A stretch of 64,000 bases of DNA from JBJYIN01 sp046237015. Lineage in GTDB: Bacteria; Pseudomonadota; Gammaproteobacteria; Enterobacterales; Enterobacteriaceae. The DNA lies in assembly GCF_046237015.1 (NCBI RefSeq), contig NZ_JBJYIN010000019.1:1-64000 (forward strand). Reading direction: 5' to 3'. The notes below the pieces were generated by a model. The model did not search any database. It saw nothing but the letters and a program-made list of their open reading frames with translations, and was not told where the DNA came from. Position 1 is the stretch's first letter; the number at the start of each line of letters is the position of its first letter. The position numbers and the translations under genes were made by a program. This document shows positions 27,391 to 35,376 of the stretch, one piece after another.

Positions 27391-28779
27391 ATGAACACAA
27401 TGTTGTCCGGTAGCACCGTGCAGACCGGCGGTGATCCGCGCGCCTTTGCCGAGTTTGGCGCATTGCGTGAGGAGATGGGAAAACTGAGTCATCCCGCTCG
27501 CCCGGATGTCCATTGGGAGCGGGTGGAGCAACTCTGTTTGACGCTATTTCGTCGTAATGGGGTGGAATTACAAACGGTTGCGTATTACACGCTAGCGCGG
27601 GCGCAACAAGCCGGACTTTCCGGTATAGGAGAAGGTCTGGAATTGATGGAGGGATTGGTGACCCATCAATGGGGTAATTTATGGCCATCTCAAACCCATG
27701 CACGGGTCGATATTTTTGCTTGGATCAATGAACGTTTGCATCAGGTGTTGCGTACCTGCGTGCTGAGTTATAGCGATCTGCCACAGGTTTACCGGGCGGA
27801 GCATGTTTTAGAACGGGTTTGCAGTCATCTTCAGGTGCTGGAACTTAAGCACCTGAGCAAACTTGATAATCTGCGTATGACGTTGCACGGTGCTGCATTG
27901 AGGCTGGAAAGTACGGATATCCAGAATGGTGCGGCGTTACCGCCTTCGGGCGAGCTTCCCTATAACGTTGAGGCATCAATGACATCATCATCTTCCTCTT
28001 CTTCCCCCTTGCTTTATGTTGCACATGTCGAACCCAATGACAGTCGAGCTCGTATTCAGGTTGTTACTGGTACACCGCAACCGCGCTGGAAATGTTGGCA
28101 TGGATTTCTTGCCGGTATCGTGCTGACCGCGCTGGTGGCGGGGAGTGCGATAGGGCTATATTCCCACCTGACTCAGCGGACGCCACTGAAGGAAAAACTT
28201 CTGGCAACGGTAGCACCGTTACCCCGTGCGCTCAGTACGGAGCAGATTGATGAATATCGTCATACCAGCGATGTGGCGGAATTAACGTCGTTGACGGGTG
28301 AAGTCTTACAGGCGAATAGCCTGCAACTGGAAAGATTGAATTCACTCTCTCCATTATGGGCAATGCAATATGGTGATGCATTGATTCATCAGTCACAGCG
28401 TTTGTGGCCCGCCAGTGAGCAAGCGCGATTGCAGGAAAAACAGTGGTGGCAGCAACGTCAGGCTAGTGCGGTAAATACCGATGATTTACAACAATATCAG
28501 CTAACCAGGACTCAGTTGCAGGCGCTATCCAGCCAACTTAATGCATTGGATGAAAAACGAGGACGTTACATCACAGTATCGGCGTTAAAATCTGCCGTAT
28601 TCAATCTTCAGCAGCCCTTAGACCGCCACCAACCGCTGGAGGAGTTGTTACGTCAACTGGGTGAACAGCAGCAACAAGGACAGATTTCTCCCGCCTTACA
28701 ACAGCAGATTGATAATCGGTTTAACCAATTGCTGAATCGCTACTACTTATTTTCCCACCCGGCAAAAACGGAACGTTAA
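27391..28779 (+). CDS. VasL/TagA-like ImpA-domain membrane protein
   Basis: This 462-residue protein has an N-terminal ImpA_N domain (residues ~15-110: FAEFGALREEMGKLSHPARPD; LQTVAYYTLARAQQAGLSGIGEGLELMEGL), a linker, one membrane helix at about 236-258 (HGFLAGIVLTALVAGSAIG) and a helical, Gln-rich C-terminal region. The VasL family shares this layout. TagA-type proteins stop the distal end of the T6SS sheath at the opposite membrane, so a sheath-stopping or regulatory role is plausible. It complements the soluble TssA. Confidence 0.8.
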   Translation: MNTMLSGSTVQTGGDPRAFAEFGALREEMGKLSHPARPDVHWERVEQLCLTLFRRNGVELQTVAYYTLARAQQAGLSGIGEGLELMEGLVTHQWGNLWPSQTHARVDIFAWINERLHQVLRTCVLSYSDLPQVYRAEHVLERVCSHLQVLELKHLSKLDNLRMTLHGAALRLESTDIQNGAALPPSGELPYNVEASMTSSSSSSSPLLYVAHVEPNDSRARIQVVTGTPQPRWKCWHGFLAGIVLTALVAGSAIGLYSHLTQRTPLKEKLLATVAPLPRALSTEQIDEYRHTSDVAELTSLTGEVLQANSLQLERLNSLSPLWAMQYGDALIHQSQRLWPASEQARLQEKQWWQQRQASAVNTDDLQQYQLTRTQLQALSSQLNALDEKRGRYITVSALKSAVFNLQQPLDRHQPLEELLRQLGEQQQQGQISPALQQQIDNRFNQLLNRYYLFSHPAKTER

Positions 28780-28929
28780 TCTTTTAATCCGATGACGATA
28801 CGGATCTCGCCCCCATGCTCGAATCAGGTATTTAAATCAGTGGCAAGGGCGAGGTGAAATTCACTTCGGTAGTCTCGGAATCGGATGCGTTTGGCAAGCA
28901 GCGACGGATCACTAAGTCAAGGAACAGCG

Positions 28930-29937
28930 ATGTTTTATGAAGGCATGAAATCTAAGGGGTTCAAGGTAAACCGTTCGCTGACCTCTCAGGAAGTGCACTG
29001 GCGTCTGAAACAGGGGCAACGACTGTCTTACCGCCAGCGTGAGCTGGTGGATGATATGTCGCTTATCTGCATTAACTCGACATTTCTGGAAGTGGTGGAT
29101 GCCTACCATAAGGATCGAGGGTTTCTGACGCTTGTGATAATACTTTTGGGGGGCGTATTTTTGACGGGGGGAATAGGTTTTTTGTGGTTGTTTCTATTTG
29201 GAAATCAATCCCCACCGGTTGCTTTTTACGTTCTCATTTTTTTTATTTTCACTTCACCCCATATTTTGTTTATTTGGCTCCTGCGTCTCGAATGTTTTAC
29301 CTGGACACATTATCCGATCCGTTTTAACCGTGAAAAACAAGTGGTGCATATCACACGGTTAAACGGACAGGTGGAAACCTATCCCTGGCAAGCTATCTAT
29401 TTTACGTTGGGGCGCACTGCAAGCGGATTTACCGGAAGGTTCTGGTATCTCCAGGGGCATATTTTAGCGGAAGATAGGGACACAGTACTGGACACGTTCA
29501 GCGTCAGCGTCTATGGGCCACGTCAGGAAGAGATTAAGCGGTTCTGGGAGCTGGTGCGTCGCTACATGGAAGAGAAGGATGGAGTAAAACATGTGGCAGA
29601 TATTGCTGGCTGGCTGCTGCCGATAAACAAACGCAAAGAGTCGTTTGGTCTGGGGTTGAGAATGCTGATGATGCCCGCAGGTTTCGTTGGTGTATTGCTG
29701 TTTCCATTTATATTTTTACAGGCAGTGGCCCGCTGGTTGTCAATACGAAGCAGCAAGATGCCAGTATGGCCGCCGGAGGTGGAGGCGCAGTGTGAAATTG
29801 CGGCGGATGACCCTTATGATTTTGACAGTGACGATGCGGATATGGAATGGCACTGGCACTTTCTGTACCGACCGGTGAAAACGCAGAAATCAGTTACGGG
29901 TCGGGAATGGCCGGTAAAGGATGATGGCCGACGATGA
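28930..29937 (+). CDS. DUF6708-like membrane protein
   Basis: From the ATG at 28930 (AAGGA eight bases upstream) the product is 335 residues. It has an N-terminal EVHWRLKQGQRLSYRQRELVDD segment, two membrane helices at about 64-90 and 95-117, a soluble domain with RFNREKQVVHITRLNGQVETYPW, and a further hydrophobic segment at ~243-265. This resembles DUF6708 proteins, which are often found beside T6SS or Rhs genes. The acidic C-terminus (DDPYDFDSDDADMEWHWHF) is unusual. It may be an immunity or accessory factor. The 150-bp gap before it contains no gene I can identify. Confidence 0.6.
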   Translation: MFYEGMKSKGFKVNRSLTSQEVHWRLKQGQRLSYRQRELVDDMSLICINSTFLEVVDAYHKDRGFLTLVIILLGGVFLTGGIGFLWLFLFGNQSPPVAFYVLIFFIFTSPHILFIWLLRLECFTWTHYPIRFNREKQVVHITRLNGQVETYPWQAIYFTLGRTASGFTGRFWYLQGHILAEDRDTVLDTFSVSVYGPRQEEIKRFWELVRRYMEEKDGVKHVADIAGWLLPINKRKESFGLGLRMLMMPAGFVGVLLFPFIFLQAVARWLSIRSSKMPVWPPEVEAQCEIAADDPYDFDSDDADMEWHWHFLYRPVKTQKSVTGREWPVKDDGRR

Positions 29938-30040
29938 ATGATAGAAGGGCATGGTTGCGCTCGTTACCCGACCATCCATATTTTTCCCTTTTCTTCCAGA
30001 TGAGTTACTGCAAGTCGTATTCAATACCTTGGTATTATCG

Positions 30041-30067
30041 TCCTGAAATTCGAATGATTTAGGGTAT
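30041..30067 (-). repeat. solo end of the dispersed repeat, inverted orientation
   Basis: The 27 bases ending ...GATTTAGGGTAT are the reverse complement of the TATACCCTAAAT-type left end of the repeat at 16822. Only this end is clearly preserved. Confidence 0.5.
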
Positions 30068-30073
30068 CGTTAC

Positions 30074-30508
30074 ATGGGAGTCAAAATAAGGGGTAAATGG
30101 ATTTATTACTTTTGGGCAGCAATGGATGCAATTTATCTTCTTCGTTTTTGCTATATCAACATCGCTAACGGTCGAGTTCCTTTCTATGATGATGCCGTGG
30201 ATGTCATTGCTATTTATCCACAGCATGGGGCGTATTCATTAATATTTTTCATACTGTCTCTGACATTAAATCTGTCAATGATAGGTTCAATAATCGCGTT
30301 TTTCCGTCAACAGAGAGTGGTGTGGATGATGGTTTATCTACAAACGCCGTTTCGTTTTCTGTTTGCCGTACCTTCGTTGTCCTTCATTCCTTGGTTGGTG
30401 AATGCCGTTGATATACAGACTGTTATACTCCCTCTCTTTCTTGTCACGCTTTCCGAGTTGATAAAAATATCCAGCATCGTTTGGGCACGAAAACATGCTG
30501 ATAGATGA
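30074..30508 (+). CDS. four-TM membrane protein of unknown function
   Basis: This 144-residue hydrophobic protein has about four membrane segments (residues ~9-27, 52-75, 82-98 and 110-130) separated by short loops. I do not recognise a family. It lies directly behind the repeat end at the edge of the T6SS block and converges with treC. It may be a T6SS-linked immunity or accessory protein, or an unrelated membrane protein. Confidence 0.55.
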   Translation: MGVKIRGKWIYYFWAAMDAIYLLRFCYINIANGRVPFYDDAVDVIAIYPQHGAYSLIFFILSLTLNLSMIGSIIAFFRQQRVVWMMVYLQTPFRFLFAVPSLSFIPWLVNAVDIQTVILPLFLVTLSELIKISSIVWARKHADR

Positions 30509-30534
30509 AAAAGAAGGTGAGAATAGGACTCTCG

Positions 30535-32220
30535 CTAAATTTTATCTTCTGGTTCCGGCATACCTTGTACCCAATAGATGGCCTCAAATGGCCGTAGGGT
30601 TAATGTTCCAGGTTGGTCTGCGGCATCGGCATAGTTACTTAGCAGCAATCGCCAGCGGTGCCCATCCACCTTGTTTAATGAATGCCATTTCTGGCTCGTT
30701 TTTCCGAGATTAGCCAATACCAATAGGTGTTGACCTTGCCAGCTTCGCTGATAGCACCATAGCGACGGGTGCTCAGGTAGCAGATCCTGATAGTCCCCAT
30801 GGGTGATTAATGGGATCACTTTGCGCATAACGATTAGCTGTTGGTAGGTATAGAAAATAGAGTTTTCATCAGCCAGCGCTTGTTCTGCATTGATCTCCAT
30901 CGCATTTTTGCTTGGTTGCAGCCATGGTGTGCCAGTGCTGAATCCGGCATTTTCACTGCTATCCCACTGCATGGGCGTGCGCCCATTATCTCGGGAGCGT
31001 TCGGAAAGGATCGCTAAAAGCAACTCATCCGTTTGTGTCTTGCCATGCCGTTCGGCAAACATGTTCAGGCTTTCAACATCCCGGTACTGACTTAACGCTG
31101 TGTAGCCGGGGTTCGTCATACCGATTTCTTCCCCTTGATAGATATATGGTGTGCCCTGCATACCATGTAGCACCATCGCCAGCATCTTTGCCGACTCAAC
31201 TCTGAATTCACCCTCATCACCGAAGCGTGAAACGATGCGTGGCTGGTCGTGGTTACACCAGAAAAGCGCATTCCAGGCGTGGTTATGCATGCCTTGTTGC
31301 CATTCGCGCATAATCTTTTTTAGCTGGACGAAATCCGGTTTCGCCTGAGTCCATTTTTCCCCATTAGGGTAATCCACTTTCAGATGATGAAAATTGAATG
31401 TCATGGAAAGTTCACTGCCATCCAATGCGCCATAGCGACGACAGTGCGCCAGTGATGTAGAAGACATTTCGCCAACGGTCATCAATTCTTGTGGTTGAAA
31501 TACGTCACGACTGAACTCCTGAAGATAGTCGTGTATCCGTGGACCATCGGTATAAAAGCACCTGCCGTCTCCCTGATCGTCGTCTGGAAAATCCTGTTGT
31601 TTGGACACAAGATTGATCACATCTAATCGCAGGCCGTCAATGCCCTTATTTGCCCAAAATTCACATACTTTTTTCAATGCTTCTCGTACTTTTGGATGTT
31701 CCCAATTGAGATCGGCCTGCTCGGGAGCAAAAAGGTGCAGATAATATTGACCGCTCTCGGCATGCCGTTGCCAGGCTGGGCCGCCGAATTTTGAGCGCCA
31801 GTTGTTAGGTGGGGCATCTCCGTTGCCATCCCGCCAGATATAAAAGTGACGATAAGGGCTACGGCGATCCTGCGCGGCCAGAAACCAACGGTGTTGCGTG
31901 GAAGTATGATTAAAAACCATATCCATCACCACGCGGATGTGACGCTGATGGGCTTCGGCGATCAGTGTTTCCATCTCTTCCATTGTGCCGTAAGCCGGAT
32001 CGATAACGCAGTAGTCAGCGACATCGTAGCCGTTGTCAATTTGTGGTGAGAGGTAAACTGGCGTCAGCCAGATAGCATCAATACCCAGTCGTTTCAGGTA
32101 GTCAAGACGTGAGATGATGCCGTTGATATCACCAAAACCATTGCCTGTGCTGTCTTGAAAGCTTTTGGGGTAGATCTGGTAAATTACGCCGTTTCGCCAC
32201 CAGGGTAGGGATGTTGTCAT
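30535..32220 (-). CDS. treC: trehalose-6-phosphate hydrolase TreC
   Basis: This GH13 alpha-glucosidase splits trehalose-6-phosphate into glucose and glucose-6-phosphate in the cytoplasm. The 561-residue product shows the family motifs: DAIWLTPVYLSPQIDNGYDV, VVMDMVFNHTS, the nucleophile region DGLRLDVINLVSK (Asp200), the acid/base TVGEMSS (Glu251) and WCNHDQPR. The ATG at 32220, preceded by GGAGAG, is preferred over an upstream in-frame codon because it matches the family start (PWWRNGVIYQIYPKSF). It lies 77 bp downstream of treB and is probably co-transcribed with it. Confidence 0.95.
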   Translation of the reverse strand: MTTSLPWWRNGVIYQIYPKSFQDSTGNGFGDINGIISRLDYLKRLGIDAIWLTPVYLSPQIDNGYDVADYCVIDPAYGTMEEMETLIAEAHQRHIRVVMDMVFNHTSTQHRWFLAAQDRRSPYRHFYIWRDGNGDAPPNNWRSKFGGPAWQRHAESGQYYLHLFAPEQADLNWEHPKVREALKKVCEFWANKGIDGLRLDVINLVSKQQDFPDDDQGDGRCFYTDGPRIHDYLQEFSRDVFQPQELMTVGEMSSTSLAHCRRYGALDGSELSMTFNFHHLKVDYPNGEKWTQAKPDFVQLKKIMREWQQGMHNHAWNALFWCNHDQPRIVSRFGDEGEFRVESAKMLAMVLHGMQGTPYIYQGEEIGMTNPGYTALSQYRDVESLNMFAERHGKTQTDELLLAILSERSRDNGRTPMQWDSSENAGFSTGTPWLQPSKNAMEINAEQALADENSIFYTYQQLIVMRKVIPLITHGDYQDLLPEHPSLWCYQRSWQGQHLLVLANLGKTSQKWHSLNKVDGHRWRLLLSNYADAADQPGTLTLRPFEAIYWVQGMPEPEDKI

Positions 32221-32297
32221 GAATCTCTCCACGTCAATCAAGAATTGAACCCGGACGGATGTCTGTCTGTTGCCGTACGTGTATCAACACAAACCTA

Positions 32298-33716
32298 TCA
32301 AATAGAGTGTAACGTACCATTGTGTTGCTTGCGTTTATAAACCAGCGCGGTTAGCACAATGGGAATAATGGTCGCAACGATCATCGCCAGAAAGAACACG
32401 CTCCAGAATTGCGGTTTGATAGAGAGTATTCCAGGCAGGCCGCCAACACCGATACCATTAGCCATGACGCCGTATAAACCACAAATAAGTGAGGCAACGG
32501 CGGAGCCGATCATGGCGCAGAACATGGGGAAACGATATTTCAGGTTAATGCCGTACATCGCGGGCTCTGTTACGCCGAGGAAGGCGGAGATCGCGGCGGG
32601 TACAGAAATCTCTCGTTCATTTTCTTTACGGCTGACGATGATAATACCGACTACGGCAGCAGCCTGTGCGATGTTGGAGAGGGCAATCAACGGCCAAACG
32701 GGCGTACCCCCCATACTTTGGATCATCTGCATATCGATAGCCAATGTGGTCTGATGTATACCGGTAATCACCAGTGGCGCATACAGGAAGCCAAACAGTG
32801 CGGCACCTACAGGGGCAAAACTGCCGGTCATTACCGCTTTGACCGCCCACGCCACACCGTCACCAATCATGCGGCCAAATGGGCCAATCAGCGTATGAGC
32901 GAGGAAAACCGCCAGAATCAGCGATGTTACGGGGACGACGACCAGATAGAGATAATCCGGCGTCCATTTTTTCAGACGTCGTTCAATGACGGCGAGCGCC
33001 ATACCGGCTAACACCGAGGGGATGACTTGTGCCTGATAGCCAATTTTTTCAATAGAAAACCAGCCAAAATTCCAGACTTCAGGCGTTTGCTGGCCGATAA
33101 GGTAAGCATTCATCAACTGGGGCGACACCAGTGTAATCCCCAGAACAATACCAAGGATCGGCGTTCCTCCCATTTTCCTGACGGTTGACCAACATACTGC
33201 GACCGGTAGATAGAAGAAAATGGCCTCGCCCAGCAGCCAGAGAAAATCATAAAGGGTTTGCCAGGTTGGGGAACGTTGCGCCAGCGTTTGCCCATCGATG
33301 ATAGGGATATCACCGATGACGTTACGTGCGCCCAGAATTAAACCACCACTGATTAATGCTGGAAGTAATGGGAAAAAGATTTCTGCAAAGTGGGAAATAC
33401 TGCGTTCAAACCAGCTCATATTCTGGCGAGCGGTGATTTTCGCCTCTTCTTTATTGACTGCATTTTGCCCGATGGTCGCTAAGAGTGCGTGGTAATACGC
33501 ATCGACATCGGTGCCGATGACCACCTGAAACTGACCGGCGTTGGTAAAACAACCTTTAACAATGCGCAACTCCTCAATAGTCTTGGGATGTGCTTTTGAC
33601 GGATCATGCAGCACAAAGCGGAGTCGGGTAATGCAATGGGTGACAGTCGCAATGTTATCGCGCCCACCAACCAGCTCAATAAGACGATCAATATCTTGTT
33701 GTTTAACCTTACTCAT
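32298..33716 (-). CDS. treB: trehalose-specific PTS permease EIIBC
   Basis: TreB imports and phosphorylates trehalose. The 472-residue protein has an EIIB domain (residues ~1-90, phosphorylatable Cys28 in VTHCITRLRFVLHD) and an EIIC domain with about ten membrane segments (GGLILGARNVIGDIP; GVTEPAMYGINLKY). No EIIA domain is present, so phosphate comes from a separate glucose-type EIIA, as in E. coli. An intact treR repressor gene, which sits upstream of treB in E. coli, is absent here; only a possible remnant is visible at 33819-33938. Confidence 0.95.
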   Translation of the reverse strand: MSKVKQQDIDRLIELVGGRDNIATVTHCITRLRFVLHDPSKAHPKTIEELRIVKGCFTNAGQFQVVIGTDVDAYYHALLATIGQNAVNKEEAKITARQNMSWFERSISHFAEIFFPLLPALISGGLILGARNVIGDIPIIDGQTLAQRSPTWQTLYDFLWLLGEAIFFYLPVAVCWSTVRKMGGTPILGIVLGITLVSPQLMNAYLIGQQTPEVWNFGWFSIEKIGYQAQVIPSVLAGMALAVIERRLKKWTPDYLYLVVVPVTSLILAVFLAHTLIGPFGRMIGDGVAWAVKAVMTGSFAPVGAALFGFLYAPLVITGIHQTTLAIDMQMIQSMGGTPVWPLIALSNIAQAAAVVGIIIVSRKENEREISVPAAISAFLGVTEPAMYGINLKYRFPMFCAMIGSAVASLICGLYGVMANGIGVGGLPGILSIKPQFWSVFFLAMIVATIIPIVLTALVYKRKQHNGTLHSI

Positions 33717-33818
33717 ATCAATGTCCCTTATTTTGCCCCGATAGCCTGATATAACCTCTTCCCGATGGTTTTCTGGCTAAAAGGTAAAATGTGCAAGATA
33801 CAAAGAAAGGGTAGTGCA

Positions 33819-33938
33819 TTAATCTGTTTTTAAACGGAATTTTTTTGATGGTGGGGCGTGGATCACCAATTTGGCATCGATTTTACGGGCTAAGATATAT
33901 CGCCTATCATCAAAAAACGATGGGGAGAATGGCGAAGA
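33819..33938 (-). pseudogene. possible remnant of a regulator C-terminus upstream of treB
   Basis: On the minus strand 39 sense codons are open before a TAA at 33819-33821. They read as a plausible protein tail (RRYILARKIDAKLVIHAPPS then KKFRLKTD). LacI-family repressors often end in a comparable 'LVIR...' strand, and treR is the gene expected at this place. There is no start, and an in-frame stop lies just upstream. The resemblance is weak and is a suggestion only. Confidence 0.2.
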
Positions 33939-33995
33939 TCATCGTTGGGAGACATCTTCACGTGGCAGCATGCGGGGCTGAATGGAATACAACAA

Positions 33996-34021
33996 AAAGC
34001 CGCCTATATTGAGGCGGCTTT
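33996..34021 (-). terminator. rho-independent terminator
   Basis: A perfect 10-bp stem (AAAGCCGCCT / AGGCGGCTTT) with a 6-base loop is followed on the minus strand by T-rich sequence. It ends the transcript of the 32-residue small gene just upstream and probably also stops read-through in the other direction. Confidence 0.85.
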
Positions 34022-34041
34022 AATCATCGGATAAACGACGA

Positions 34042-34140
34042 TCAGAATGGGCTAACGACAGATCCAATACGCTCACAGTAGCTGACATAAACATTTCCCA
34101 CTCTTTTAAAAAATTTCCCGATATTGCGAAACATTTTCAT
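34042..34140 (-). CDS. 32-residue small protein
   Basis: On the minus strand GGAGAG lies seven bases before an ATG. The frame encodes a basic amphipathic stretch (KMFRNIGKFFKRVG) followed by NVYVSYCERIGSVVSPF and a stop. A strong terminator lies ~20 bp further and two CRP-like palindromes lie upstream, giving a complete small transcription unit. The good ribosome site, compact layout and non-random composition argue that it is real. I cannot name a family. The amphipathic basic helix suggests membrane association. Confidence 0.65.
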   Translation of the reverse strand: MKMFRNIGKFFKRVGNVYVSYCERIGSVVSPF

Positions 34141-34169
34141 TATTAGTCTCTCCTATTTGCCGGATTAAG

Positions 34170-34185
34170 TGTGATGTTCGTCACG
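34170..34185. promoter_or_regulatory. CRP-like site, proximal
   Basis: TGTGATGTTCGTCACG matches the CRP consensus TGTGA-N6-TCACA at nine of ten defined bases. It sits 30 bp upstream of the small-gene ATG on the minus strand. Confidence 0.5.
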
Positions 34186-34226
34186 TTTTTAATAGTAGCG
34201 GAGATGAAATTGGATTTCAATATTTT

Positions 34227-34242
34227 TGTGATTTGAATCACA
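34227..34242. promoter_or_regulatory. CRP-like site, distal, perfect consensus
   Basis: TGTGATTTGAATCACA is a perfect match to TGTGA-N6-TCACA. It lies 57 bp from the proximal site and 87 bp upstream of the small-gene start. A TACTAT -10-like hexamer lies between the two sites on the minus strand. Confidence 0.65.
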
Positions 34243-34256
34243 AAAATTAGAGTGAC

Positions 34257-34281
34257 GATTCATCCCTTTTGAGGATGAATC
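34257..34281 (-). terminator. hairpin downstream of the phzF-like gene
   Basis: GATTCATCC and GGATGAATC form a 9-bp stem with a 7-base loop about 100 bp beyond the phzF-like stop. There is no strong U tract immediately after it, so terminator function is probable rather than certain. Confidence 0.5.
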
Positions 34282-34379
34282 GAGCGTGCGTTTTTTCAGA
34301 AGGCGTTTTTCTGATGATGATTTTCATCGGGAATCGGATCACCATGACGTGAGTCGCCAGTGGGATCCCTAACGACATG

Positions 34380-35261
34380 TTACGCTTGCAGCGTACCATC
34401 AATAATGGTCACGCTGTGGCCACCAACCCACGGTTCATCGTTTAGATAAGAGATAAACAAACGACCATCGCATTGCCGTTTGGTGCCTTGTCTGACGGTG
34501 TAACCTAATTTCTCTGCAATATTGTCAGGATAGTGCTGGTGACGCAGAAGTTCGGCCAGACAGGCATTGGCGCTCCCGGTTACCGGATCTTCTATCAGTG
34601 CACCCTGCTCAATACAGAATGCCCGCATTTCATAATCCGTAGGTAATGCATTATCGTGCGGGCCATAGATAGCAATACCTGTCATGTCGCAGGCTTGCAG
34701 CAGCATCGCCAGAGACGGCGTATCCGGCGTGATATTCAGACAGGTCGTGGCGCTATCCAAACGAATAACCAGCCAGCGAATGCCCATATGAACATTGGTG
34801 GGGGGATAGCGTTTATCGATTTTTGCGCTACCAAGCGTTCGCTCCAACAGCGGATACCATTGAGCATCAAAAGGAATGAGGGTGGCTGGAGGAACATGGA
34901 ACGCTAGCATGCCATCATCGCCGATATTAATGGGGATCAACCCCACGCCGCATTGCTGGACGATTTGGCCCGGAACCTTGGTTTGTAATCCGGATTCTAA
35001 CAGTGCATGAGCGGATCCCAGTGTCGGATGACCAGCAAAGGGAAACTCGGTCTCCGGGGTAAAAATACGAACATGATAATCTGCCAAGGGATCGGTAGCG
35101 GGCAGGATAAATGTGGTTTCTGACAGATTTGTCCAACGTGCGATATCCTGCATTTGCGCATCGGTTAACCCCTTCGCCTCCATAACCACGGCAAGCGGAT
35201 TGCCCTTGAAAGGTTGCTGGGTGAAAACGTCGACCTGTTTGAAACGACGTACTGTAGGCAT
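34380..35261 (-). CDS. PhzF-family isomerase-like protein
   Basis: This 293-residue protein has the PhzF/YddE fold signature: QVDVFTQQPFKGNPLAVV near the start, an acidic ETTFILP region (catalytic Glu in WTNLSETTF), FAGHPTLGSAHAL, and EDPVTGSANACLAELL in the second half. The family catalyses isomerisation or epimerisation; only PhzF itself makes phenazine, so the real substrate here is unknown. GGAGAG precedes the ATG. It is divergent from ybiT, with a ~115-bp shared promoter region. Confidence 0.9.
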   Translation of the reverse strand: MPTVRRFKQVDVFTQQPFKGNPLAVVMEAKGLTDAQMQDIARWTNLSETTFILPATDPLADYHVRIFTPETEFPFAGHPTLGSAHALLESGLQTKVPGQIVQQCGVGLIPINIGDDGMLAFHVPPATLIPFDAQWYPLLERTLGSAKIDKRYPPTNVHMGIRWLVIRLDSATTCLNITPDTPSLAMLLQACDMTGIAIYGPHDNALPTDYEMRAFCIEQGALIEDPVTGSANACLAELLRHQHYPDNIAEKLGYTVRQGTKRQCDGRLFISYLNDEPWVGGHSVTIIDGTLQA

Positions 35262-35376
35262 CGCATTTCTCTCCTGTATGCGCTATCGATTAAATATTAC
35301 TCAAAACTAACCGCGACCCTGTTGCGTGCTTGTGGCATAATGCGCGCCAAATCACATTCTGACTTGAGTAAGTGCT

